NCBI GenBank assembly: GCA_964432715.1
Contig: CAYSOW010000044.1
Coordinates: 1-17,037, forward strand
Length of the DNA: 17,037 nt
Reading direction: 5' to 3'
Origin: Phocaeicola_A sp964432715
GTDB lineage: Bacteria; Bacteroidota; Bacteroidia; Bacteroidales; Bacteroidaceae
The notes under the pieces: model-generated
The model's input: only the letters and a program-made list of their open reading frames with translations
What the model was told of the DNA's origin: nothing
Databases searched by the model: none
Part shown: positions 7,422-15,122 of the stretch, in pieces
Layout: each line of letters starts with the position of its first letter
How positions within the stretch are numbered: the first letter of the stretch is position 1
Translations under genes and position numbers: made by a program

Positions 7422-8756
7422 ATGAGGAAAAGAATCGTCGTATTAGGCGCGGGCGAGAGTGGCGCAGGTGCTGCTGTTCTGGCTCAGAAAGAAGGTTTTG
7501 ATGTGTTTGTATCCGACAGTTCTTCCATCAAGGACAAATACAAACAGCTGTTGAACGAACACGGTATTGAGTGGGAGGAGAAACAGCATACGGTGGAGAA
7601 GATTCTGAATGCCGATGAGGTCATCAAGAGTCCGGGCATCCCGAATGATGCTCCGCTGGTGTTGCAGCTGAAGGCGCAACAGACACCGATTATCTCGGAG
7701 ATTGAATTTGCGGGTAGATATACCCACGCCAAGATGATCTGTATCACCGGTAGTAACGGAAAAACCACGACCACCTCATTGGTGTATCACATCTTCAAGA
7801 GCGCCGGCATGAATGTCGGTCTGGCCGGTAACATCGGTCAGAGCCTGGCTTTGCAGGTGGCCGAGAAGGATTACGATTATTACGTGATTGAACTGAGTAG
7901 TTTCCAGTTGGACAATATGTACAATTTCCGCGCGAACATCGCTATCTTGATGAACATCACGCCCGACCATCTGGACCGCTACGACCATAATATGCAGAAC
8001 TACGTGGATGCGAAGTTTCGTATCATTCAGAACCAGACGGAGGAGGATGCCTTCATCTACTGGAACGACGACCCGATTATCCACCGAGAACTGAAGAAGT
8101 ATGGCATCCATGCCCGTGTATATCCCTTCTCGGCTGTGAAGGAGCAGGGCGCTATCGCTTATGTGGAAGATCATAAGATGGTCATCACGAAGCCTTACGA
8201 CTTCAATATGGAGCAGGAGGAGTTGGCGCTGACCGGTACACACAACCTCTACAACTCGTTGGCGGCAGGTATCTCGGCCAATGTGGCAGGTATCCGTAAG
8301 GAGGCCATCCGCGAGGCTTTGAGCGATTTTCAAGGGGTGGAGCACCGCTTGGAGAAGGTGTGCCGCGTGAAGGGCGTGGAGTATATCAACGACTCGAAAG
8401 CAACCAATGTCAACTCTTGCTGGTATGCGCTGCAAAGCATGACCACCAAGACCATCCTGATTTTGGGTGGAAAGGACAAGGGTAACGATTATAACGAGAT
8501 TGCCGACCTGGTGCGCGAGAAGTGCAGTGGCTTGGTTTATCTGGGCTTGCACAACGAGAAGTTGCACGACTTCTTTGATTCGATGGGTCTTCCCGTGGCC
8601 GATGTGCAGAGCATGAAGGATGCCGTTGAGGCTGCCGCTCGCATGGCCAAAGAGGGCGAGACGGTGTTGCTGAGTCCTTGCTGCGCCAGCTTCGACCTCT
8701 TCAAGAGCTACGAAGACCGCGGCACCCAGTTCAAGGAGTGTGTACGTGCTTTGTAA
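7422..8756 (+). CDS. murD: MurD, UDP-MurNAc-L-alanine:D-glutamate ligase
   Basis: MurD adds D-glutamate to UDP-MurNAc-L-Ala in the cytoplasm with ATP. The 444 residues show the family layout. An N-terminal nucleotide-binding fold contains VVLGAGESG (6-14). The central ATPase domain has P-loop GSNGKTT (110-116), ELSSFQLD (157-164), NITPDHLDRY (178-187) and DAKFR with Lys198 as the probable carbamylated lysine. The C-terminal domain has NDSKATN (323-329), LGGKDKG (348-354) and SPCCASFD (418-425) followed by RGTQF. All key residues are present and the length is standard. It starts 7 nt after mraY. The 54-nt gap to ftsW is the longest inside the cluster apart from the assembly gap. Confidence 0.97.
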   Translation: MRKRIVVLGAGESGAGAAVLAQKEGFDVFVSDSSSIKDKYKQLLNEHGIEWEEKQHTVEKILNADEVIKSPGIPNDAPLVLQLKAQQTPIISEIEFAGRYTHAKMICITGSNGKTTTTSLVYHIFKSAGMNVGLAGNIGQSLALQVAEKDYDYYVIELSSFQLDNMYNFRANIAILMNITPDHLDRYDHNMQNYVDAKFRIIQNQTEEDAFIYWNDDPIIHRELKKYGIHARVYPFSAVKEQGAIAYVEDHKMVITKPYDFNMEQEELALTGTHNLYNSLAAGISANVAGIRKEAIREALSDFQGVEHRLEKVCRVKGVEYINDSKATNVNSCWYALQSMTTKTILILGGKDKGNDYNEIADLVREKCSGLVYLGLHNEKLHDFFDSMGLPVADVQSMKDAVEAAARMAKEGETVLLSPCCASFDLFKSYEDRGTQFKECVRAL

Positions 8757-8810
8757 GGTACATTTAGAGAGTTTATATAGAAGAATAAAGATTGCTTAAA
8801 CGCTGCAAGA

Positions 8811-10115
8811 ATGGATTTGCATAAGAAAATATTTAAAGGGGACGGTGGTATCTGGACGGTCTACTTCTGTTTTTGCGTTCTCTCCATCATGGAGGTGTTC
8901 AGCGCTACCAGTACGTTGACCTACAAGTCGGGTGACATCTGGGGCCCGATTACGCAACACTGTATCTATCTGTTGATGGGTACAGTCATCGTTGTGTTGG
9001 TGCACAACATCCCCTGCAAATGGTTCCGGGTGATTCCGCCTACGCTTGGACCTATTTCCATCGTACTGTTGCTTATGGTGACTATATCGGGTGAGATGAC
9101 CAACGGTGCAAAACGTTGGATGGATATTTGTGGCATCCAGTTTCAACCATCTGAGTTGGGAAAGATGGCTTTGGTTGTCACAACGGCGCTTATCTTATCG
9201 CGCATGCAGACGGACAAGGGGGCTAATCCCAAGGCGTTTAAATATATTCTAGTCGCTTCTGTGATTGTTTGCGGATTGATTTTCCGTGAGAATGGTTCTA
9301 CGGCCCTGTTGCTCTTTTCTGTGATATTCATGATGATGATTATCGGTCGTGTACCTTTCCGTCAATGGAGTAAGATTGTGTTGGTTGGTGCAGGAGGTAT
9401 TGTACTGTTCTTTTGTGCGATGCGTTTTATCCCGGAAGATGCGATGAACTCCACATCTTTTTCTCGTCGTTTCCCTACCATGCAGAGTCGTGTCAAAGGA
9501 TTCTTCGAGGACAAGTCGAAAGTCTCTCCGCAGGAGTATGACATCGACAAGAACGCGCAGGTGGCACATGCCAACATCGCCATCTCTCGCGGAAATATCA
9601 TCGGTCGTATGCCCGGTAACTCCGTGGAGCGCGACTTCCTTTCGCAGGCGTTCTCCGACTTTATCTTCGCCATCGTGCTGGAGGAGTTGGGACTGGCGGG
9701 AGGTGTGGCCATCGTCTTGCTCTACGTGATACTCATGATACGAGTCTCGCGCATCGCCAAGAAGTCGTCCTCCTATTTCGCCTCGTTCCTCATTATGGGC
9801 CTCACCCTCTTGCTCGTGACGCAGGCTGCCATGAACATCAGTGTGGCGGTGGGTATGGTGCCGGTCACCGGACAGCCCCTGCCGTTCATCAGTAAGGGTG
9901 GTACCTCTACTTTCATCAACTCTGCTTATATCGGCATGATACTTAGTGTCAGTCGTTACATCCTCTACAAAGAAGAACGTGCCAGTAAGCAGCAAGCTTT
10001 GATAGAAGCCTCTCCGAGTCAGGCCAAAGCCATTCGCGAAGAGTTGGAGCAGACCCGTCAGGAATCGCAAGAGATGGAAGACGAGGAGGAAGAGGAAGAG
10101 TATGGAGAAGCCTAG
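8811..10115 (+). CDS. ftsW: FtsW, SEDS-family septal glycan polymerase
   Basis: FtsW polymerises lipid II into glycan strands at the septum together with FtsI. The 434-residue polytopic protein shows SEDS features: NGAKRWM (98-104), FQPSELGKM (111-119), a large extracytoplasmic loop ending in FSDFIFAIVLEELG (281-294), and PVTGQPLPFISKGG (351-364). Asp283 in SDFIFA corresponds to the essential Asp of E. coli FtsW. The position equivalent to His in the enteric motif AHTDFIFA is Phe-Ser here. A charged cytoplasmic tail (about 389-434) ends in a run of glutamates encoded by repetitive GAG/GAA codons. The stop lies 9 nt before a run of Ns, so the extreme C-terminus should be treated with caution. 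Bases about 9050-9480 have lower G+C than the rest of the gene. Confidence 0.95.
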   Translation: MDLHKKIFKGDGGIWTVYFCFCVLSIMEVFSATSTLTYKSGDIWGPITQHCIYLLMGTVIVVLVHNIPCKWFRVIPPTLGPISIVLLLMVTISGEMTNGAKRWMDICGIQFQPSELGKMALVVTTALILSRMQTDKGANPKAFKYILVASVIVCGLIFRENGSTALLLFSVIFMMMIIGRVPFRQWSKIVLVGAGGIVLFFCAMRFIPEDAMNSTSFSRRFPTMQSRVKGFFEDKSKVSPQEYDIDKNAQVAHANIAISRGNIIGRMPGNSVERDFLSQAFSDFIFAIVLEELGLAGGVAIVLLYVILMIRVSRIAKKSSSYFASFLIMGLTLLLVTQAAMNISVAVGMVPVTGQPLPFISKGGTSTFINSAYIGMILSVSRYILYKEERASKQQALIEASPSQAKAIREELEQTRQESQEMEDEEEEEEYGEA

Positions 10116-10124
10116 CAACGGTAG

Positions 10125-10224
10125 NNNNNNNNNNNNNNNNNNNNNNNNNNNNNNNNNNNNNNNNNNNNNNNNNNNNNNNNNNNNNNNNNNNNNNNNNNNN
10201 NNNNNNNNNNNNNNNNNNNNNNNN
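10125..10224. other. Assembly gap (100 N)
   Basis: Exactly 100 Ns separate the ftsW stop from the murG leader. A round 100 is the usual placeholder for a scaffold gap of unknown length, so the real sequence may be shorter or longer. The left flank is low-complexity purine-rich DNA from the FtsW tail and the right flank is A-rich. Coordinates after this point are correct only within this assembly. Confidence 0.95.
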
Positions 10225-10278
10225 AAAAGAAAAAGCATAAACAGCAGTCCCCCGAAGAGGGAGACGAACAAAAGATAT

Positions 10279-11403
10279 ATGGAAGAAGCATTACATATCA
10301 TTATCAGTGGCGGCGGCACCGGCGGACATATCTTTCCGGCGGTCTCTATTGCCAATGCCGTGAAAGCCAAACGACCCGATGCCGAGATACTCTTTGTGGG
10401 TGCGGAGGGACGTATGGAGATGCAGCGTGTTCCCGCTGCCGGATACAAGATTGTCGGTCTGCCGGTGTGCGGATTCGACCGTAAGAACCTGTTGAAGAAC
10501 GTGCGCGTACTTTATAAATTGTTTCAGAGCCAGCGCAAGGCTCGCCGGGTGCTCAAGAACTTCCGTCCGCAGGTGGCGGTGGGTGTTGGCGGATATGCCA
10601 GCGGTCCCACGCTCAACATGGCGGGCAAGATGGGAATCCCTACCTTGCTGCAAGAGCAGAACTCCTATGCGGGAGTGACCAACAAACTCCTGGCGAAACG
10701 TGCACGCACCATCTGTGTGGCTTATGAAGGCATGGAACGCTTCTTCCCTGCTGAAAAGATTATCCTCACCGGTAACCCGGTGCGTCAGGGCTTGCTCGAC
10801 CATAAGATGGAGCAGGCGGAGGCACTGAAGGCCTTCGGCTTTACGCCCGAGAAACGCACCTTGCTGGTCATCGGCGGAAGCTTGGGCGCACGTACCCTCA
10901 ACGAGAGCGTACTTGCCTCGCTGGAGGCTTTGGCGGCAGCCGATATACAAGTCATCTGGCAGACAGGCAAGTACTATTTCGAGTCGGCTCGCAAGGCATT
11001 GCAGGAGCGGGGCAACTTCCCCAACATCCACATCACCGACTTCATCTCGAATATGGATGAGGCTTACAGTGCTGCCGATTTGATTGTCTCTCGTGCCGGA
11101 GCAGGCTCCATCTCCGAGCTCTGCCTGCTGGGCAAGGCGGTCATCCTGGTTCCTTCGCCCAATGTGGCCGAAGACCATCAGACGAAGAACGCCCTCGCAC
11201 TGGTGGATAAAGAGGCGGCCCTCTATGTGAAAGATGCCGAGGCGGTAGAGAAACTGATGCCGACGGTGATTGCCACCATCGCCGACGATGCACAACTGGC
11301 AAAACTGAGAACGAATATATTAAAATTGGCCTACCATCACTCCGCAGAGCGTATTGCCGACGAGGTGATTAAACTGGCCGAAGAAAAGATTGCGAAAAAA
11401 TGA
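10279..11403 (+). CDS. murG: MurG, lipid II-forming GlcNAc transferase
   Basis: MurG transfers GlcNAc from UDP-GlcNAc to lipid I at the inner face of the membrane, giving lipid II. The 374 residues form a GT-B glycosyltransferase of family GT28. The N-terminal glycine loop is GGGTGGH (11-17), and GVGGYASGP lies at 102-110. LQEQNSYAGVTNK (124-136) covers the conserved core, GGSLGA (199-204) is the second glycine loop, and SRAGAGSISEL (271-281) with QTKNA (301-305) binds the UDP-sugar. I chose the ATG at 10279 because family members begin about ten residues before the first glycine loop. The open frame continues upstream through the Ns to an ATG at 10102, but that is an accident of the 100-N spacer. 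The stop overlaps the murC start in an ATGA. Confidence 0.96.
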   Translation: MEEALHIIISGGGTGGHIFPAVSIANAVKAKRPDAEILFVGAEGRMEMQRVPAAGYKIVGLPVCGFDRKNLLKNVRVLYKLFQSQRKARRVLKNFRPQVAVGVGGYASGPTLNMAGKMGIPTLLQEQNSYAGVTNKLLAKRARTICVAYEGMERFFPAEKIILTGNPVRQGLLDHKMEQAEALKAFGFTPEKRTLLVIGGSLGARTLNESVLASLEALAAADIQVIWQTGKYYFESARKALQERGNFPNIHITDFISNMDEAYSAADLIVSRAGAGSISELCLLGKAVILVPSPNVAEDHQTKNALALVDKEAALYVKDAEAVEKLMPTVIATIADDAQLAKLRTNILKLAYHHSAERIADEVIKLAEEKIAKK

Positions 11404-12782
11404 ACATGAACACGATACAGTCCGTCTATTTCATCGGTGCCGGTGGCATCGGTATGAGTGCATTGGTGCGCTACTTCCTTGCACAAGGTAAGTACGTGGC
11501 CGGTTACGACCGCACGCCGAGCGACCTGACGGATGTCTTAATCAAAGAGGGAGCCCACCTGCACTTCGAGGAGAGTGTGGAGGCCATTCCCGAAGTGTGC
11601 AAGCAGAAAGAGACCACCTTGGTGGTCTACACGCCTGCCATCCCTGCCAACCATGCGGAGCTTTGCTACTTTCAGCAAGAGGGCTTCGTGATGGAGAAAC
11701 GCGCCCAGGTGCTGGGACGCATCACGAAGAGTGCCCGCGGTCTCTGCATCGCCGGTACCCACGGCAAGACAACCACCTCTACCATGGTGGCCCACTTGCT
11801 CCACCAGTCGCACCTGGAGTGTAACGCTTTCTTGGGCGGTATCTCCAAGAACTACGGCACCAACCTGTTGCTCTCGAAGAAGAGCGACCTGGTGGTGATT
11901 GAGGCGGACGAGTTCGACCGCTCTTTCCACTGGCTCTCGCCCTATATGGCGGTAGTCACGGCCACCGATCCAGACCACTTGGACATCTATGGCACCAAGG
12001 AGGAGTATCTGGCCAGCTTCACCAAGTTCACCTCGCTGATTGCTCCGGGCGGTGTGTTGGTGCTCCATGAAAATCTGGAGATGAAACCGGCATTGCAGGA
12101 GGGCGTGAAGCTCTACACTTACAACCGTACCAGCGGTGATTTCCATGCCGAGCATATCCGCATCGGCAACGGAGAGATTTATCTGGACTTTGTATCCCCC
12201 AAAGGGGTGATTAAAGATATTCGTTTGGGCGTGCCCGTCAGCATCAACATCGAGAACGGTGTGGCTGCCATGGCGATTGCACAGCTGAACGGAGCTACCG
12301 ACGAGGAGATTAAGGCGGGCATGGAGAGCTTCCAAGGCGTGGTTCGTCGCTTCGACTTCCAGTTGAAGAACGATCGCGTGGCGTTCCTCACCGACTATGC
12401 ACACCATCCGTCGGAGATTGAGCAGAGTGCCCGCTCCATCCGCGAGCTCTATGCTGATAAGAAGATTACGGCCATCTTCCAGCCGCACCTTTATACGCGT
12501 ACGCGTGATTTCTACGAGGATTTCGCACGCAGCCTTTCGCTCTACGATGAGGTGATATTGACGGAGATTTACCCCGCCCGCGAGCTCCCCATCCCCGGCG
12601 TTACCAGTCAGCTGATAGCCGACCGCCTGGCACCGGGCGTGAAGTGCACTCCTTGTAAGAAGGAAGAGCTGGTGGAAATCATCCGTGAGAAGAAAGAGGA
12701 AGTGGAAGTGCTGGTACTCTTGGGTGCCGGAGATGCCGACCGTTACGTACCTGAAATAACAGAAATATTGAAACAGAGATGA
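11400..12782 (+). CDS. murC: MurC, UDP-MurNAc:L-alanine ligase
   Basis: MurC attaches the first amino acid of the stem peptide, L-alanine, to UDP-MurNAc. The 460 residues carry FIGAGGIGMS (11-20) for nucleotide-sugar binding, P-loop GTHGKTTT (119-126), EADEFDRSF (168-176), TATDPDHLDIY (187-197), DYAHHPSEI (332-340) and FQPHLYTRTRDF (360-371). All are family hallmarks, including the GTHGKT variant typical of MurC. The first ATG overlaps the murG stop (ATGA, 11400-11403). A second in-frame ATG two codons later (11406) is an equally plausible start, and either leaves the glycine loop near residue 10. The gene overlaps ftsQ in the same way at its end, so murG, murC and ftsQ are probably translationally coupled. 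Confidence 0.97.
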   Translation: MNMNTIQSVYFIGAGGIGMSALVRYFLAQGKYVAGYDRTPSDLTDVLIKEGAHLHFEESVEAIPEVCKQKETTLVVYTPAIPANHAELCYFQQEGFVMEKRAQVLGRITKSARGLCIAGTHGKTTTSTMVAHLLHQSHLECNAFLGGISKNYGTNLLLSKKSDLVVIEADEFDRSFHWLSPYMAVVTATDPDHLDIYGTKEEYLASFTKFTSLIAPGGVLVLHENLEMKPALQEGVKLYTYNRTSGDFHAEHIRIGNGEIYLDFVSPKGVIKDIRLGVPVSINIENGVAAMAIAQLNGATDEEIKAGMESFQGVVRRFDFQLKNDRVAFLTDYAHHPSEIEQSARSIRELYADKKITAIFQPHLYTRTRDFYEDFARSLSLYDEVILTEIYPARELPIPGVTSQLIADRLAPGVKCTPCKKEELVEIIREKKEEVEVLVLLGAGDADRYVPEITEILKQR

Positions 12783-13516
12783 TAAAGAAGATACTGGTAA
12801 TAACTGTGCTGGTGCTGATAGCCGCCTACTTGGTTGTGGCTTTCGTCACGTTTAACCGCAAGCCCGAAGGTGAGGTTTGCGCGGGAGTGGAATATAACAT
12901 CCGCCAGAGTGCCAATTCGCAATTTATCACTCGTCAGGAGATTGAGGCGTTGCTGAAGAGTAAGCATCTTTACCCGAAAGGGGAGGTGATTGACTCCGTG
13001 ATTTGTCGCAACATCGAGGACTTCTTGCGTCAGGACTCCCGCGTGGAGGAGGTGGAGTGCTACAAGCGCTTGGGCAACAAGGTGTGCATCGACATCAAGC
13101 AACGCGAACCCATCTTGCGCATCATTGACGCGCAGGGTAAGAATTATTTCGTCGATAGCAAAGGCAACACCATGCCGGATGCTCCTTGCAGCGCCTATCT
13201 GCCGGTGGCTACAGGGTATATCGACCAAGCCATGGCTACCAAGGAACTGTATGAATTTGCCAAGTTCTTGCAACGCGACAAGTTCTGGAATGCGCAGATT
13301 CAGCAGATACAGGTGACTGCCGACAAGGAGTGGGAGATGGTTCCGCGCATCGGCGACCACGTGGTCTTCCTGGGTAAGCCCGAACAACTGGAGGAGAAAC
13401 TGGCCCGCCTGAAGGAGTTCTATGAAAAAGGACTCAACACGGTGGGGTGGAACAAGTATTCACGAATCAGCTTAGAATTTAACAATCAAGTAATATGCAC
13501 CAAAAAGGAGAAGTAA
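12779..13516 (+). CDS. ftsQ: FtsQ, bitopic divisome protein with POTRA-like domain
   Basis: The 245-residue protein has a lysine-marked cytoplasmic N-terminus (MIKK), one transmembrane helix at about 5-25, a periplasmic region resembling the POTRA domain (about 30-110, with RQEIEALLK and RVEEVECYKRLGNKVCIDI), and a beta domain to about 240. This is the topology of FtsQ/DivIB, the hub that holds FtsL and FtsB and connects them to FtsWI. Sequence conservation in FtsQ is low, so the call rests on topology, the two domains and the position between murC and ftsA. The start codon lies in the ATGA overlap with the murC stop. The gap to ftsA is 4 nt and follows a purine-rich AAAAAGGAGAAG that can serve as its ribosome-binding site. 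Confidence 0.9.
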   Translation: MIKKILVITVLVLIAAYLVVAFVTFNRKPEGEVCAGVEYNIRQSANSQFITRQEIEALLKSKHLYPKGEVIDSVICRNIEDFLRQDSRVEEVECYKRLGNKVCIDIKQREPILRIIDAQGKNYFVDSKGNTMPDAPCSAYLPVATGYIDQAMATKELYEFAKFLQRDKFWNAQIQQIQVTADKEWEMVPRIGDHVVFLGKPEQLEEKLARLKEFYEKGLNTVGWNKYSRISLEFNNQVICTKKEK

Positions 13517-13520
13517 GCAG

Positions 13521-15098
13521 ATGACAGCAAAAGATTTTATCGTGGCTATCGAGATTGGCTCGTCCAGAGTGACGGGTATAGCCGGCAAGAAGAACAGTGA
13601 TGGTTCCCTGCAGATCTACGCGTATGCACGCGAAGAGGCGGCATCGTATGTGCGCAGGGGCGTGATTTACAACATCGACAAGATGGCGATGAGTCTCACC
13701 TCTATCATTAACAAGTTGGAGGGCGACTTGAACGCTTCTATCGCAAAGGTCTATGTGGGTATCGGCGGACAGTCGTTACGCTCTAAACTGAACACCGTCA
13801 CTCGTCAATGGGAGGAGGAGACCAAGCTTCAGAAAGAGCAGATCGATGAAATCATGGAGAGTAACCTGAAAGTGGAATATCCAGGTTTGGATATCCTGGA
13901 TGTGGTGCCGCAGGAGTATCTGGTAAAGAATAACCTGATTTACGATCCGATTGGTATGATGAGTGACCGCATTGAGGGACATTTCCTCAACATCGTGGCG
14001 CGTTCGTCCATCCGTCCCAACCTGCTCACCTCCTTTAAGCAGGCCAACATCGACATTGCTGCGTTGGTGGTTTCTCCGATTGCCTTGGCGGATGTCGTCT
14101 TGACGGAAACCGAGAAGCGGGCCGGCTGCGCGCTGGTCGACTTTGGTGCGGAAACAACTACCGTTGCTGTCTACAAGGGGAATGTACTTCGCCATTTGGT
14201 GGTGATTCCCTTGGGTGGTGCTAACTTGACCAAAGATATTTGCAGCTTACAGATTGAAGAGGCGGATGCCGAACAGCTGAAGATGAAATATGGCTATGCT
14301 TACACGCGTCCGGAGGAGAAAGATCCGGAGGGTAAGATGTATACGGTGGAGAACGGCAATGCATCGGTCTCTGCGCGTGATCTGAACGAACTGATTGAGG
14401 CGCGTATGGAGGAGATTCTGATGAATGTGAAGAATCAGGTGGAACTCTCCGGCTATCAGGACCGCTTGAATGCCGGCTATGTGCTGACGGGCGGTGGTTC
14501 CAACATCAAGCGCCTGGCAGATGCTTTCAATCAGAAACTGAAAATCGACAAGTTGCGTATTGCCAGCTATGTGCTGAACGAGGTAAAGGCTACCAAGTCG
14601 GAACTGCTGATTCACAACGGGGTGCTCAATACCACTTTCGGTTTGCTGGCTGCCGGACAGGAGAATTGTTGCGAGGTGGAACCGCCTCACTCACTCTTTG
14701 ATGAGGAGGAGAATCGCTTGGCACAAGAGGAGGCCGATCGTCAGCGTGAAGCGGAAGAGGCTGCTGCCAAGGCAGAAGCGGAAGCCATTCGCCTGCGTGA
14801 GGAGGAAGAGTCCAACCGCCTGTTGGAGGAGAATCGCAAGAGTCGCGAAGAGGATGCATTCTGGGAACAGTGCGTTGCCAACGGCACCTACAAACAATAC
14901 CTGGACACCTATGGCGAAGAGGGCAAATACTACGAGTTGGCCAATGACCGCTATCTGGAGGAGCAGGTGACGAAGAAAAAGAAGAAACCGAGTAGCGGTG
15001 GATTTGGTAAAATCCTCAGCGGAATTAAAGACAAGATTATTAGTGCAACCGACGGCCTGATCAATGGCGAGGATGAGGACGAAGGTAGAATGAAATAA
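13521..15098 (+). CDS. ftsA: FtsA, actin-like membrane anchor of FtsZ, with extended C-terminal region
   Basis: FtsA is an actin-fold ATPase that tethers FtsZ filaments to the membrane. The core (about 1-385) has phosphate-1 VAIEIGSSRVTG (8-19), phosphate-2 DFGAETTT (207-214) and adenosine motif TGGGSN (323-328). The protein is 525 residues, about 100 longer than E. coli FtsA. The extra length is a Glu/Arg/Ala-rich coiled coil (about 394-445) and a segment EEDAFWEQCVANGTYKQYLD onward (443-482). That segment resembles single units of short helical repeats seen in Bacteroidota proteins. A lysine stretch (485-489) precedes a likely amphipathic membrane-targeting helix (about 494-514, GFGKILSGIKDKIISATDGL), and an acidic end follows. 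The gene starts 4 nt after ftsQ and precedes ftsZ by 24 nt. Confidence 0.95.
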   Translation: MTAKDFIVAIEIGSSRVTGIAGKKNSDGSLQIYAYAREEAASYVRRGVIYNIDKMAMSLTSIINKLEGDLNASIAKVYVGIGGQSLRSKLNTVTRQWEEETKLQKEQIDEIMESNLKVEYPGLDILDVVPQEYLVKNNLIYDPIGMMSDRIEGHFLNIVARSSIRPNLLTSFKQANIDIAALVVSPIALADVVLTETEKRAGCALVDFGAETTTVAVYKGNVLRHLVVIPLGGANLTKDICSLQIEEADAEQLKMKYGYAYTRPEEKDPEGKMYTVENGNASVSARDLNELIEARMEEILMNVKNQVELSGYQDRLNAGYVLTGGGSNIKRLADAFNQKLKIDKLRIASYVLNEVKATKSELLIHNGVLNTTFGLLAAGQENCCEVEPPHSLFDEEENRLAQEEADRQREAEEAAAKAEAEAIRLREEEESNRLLEENRKSREEDAFWEQCVANGTYKQYLDTYGEEGKYYELANDRYLEEQVTKKKKKPSSGGFGKILSGIKDKIISATDGLINGEDEDEGRMK

Positions 15099-15122
15099 CC
15101 AATCACCTAAAAATTGAATTTT

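Noticed and set aside
8759..8766. TACATTTA in the murD-ftsW gap as an internal promoter
   Set aside because: Only 7 of 8 positions match and no -33 TTTG lies 19-21 nt upstream.
10102..10278. murG N-terminal extension from ATG 10102 through the gap
   Set aside because: The frame is kept only because the placeholder happens to have 100 Ns. MurG homologues start about ten residues before GGGTGGH, matching 10279.
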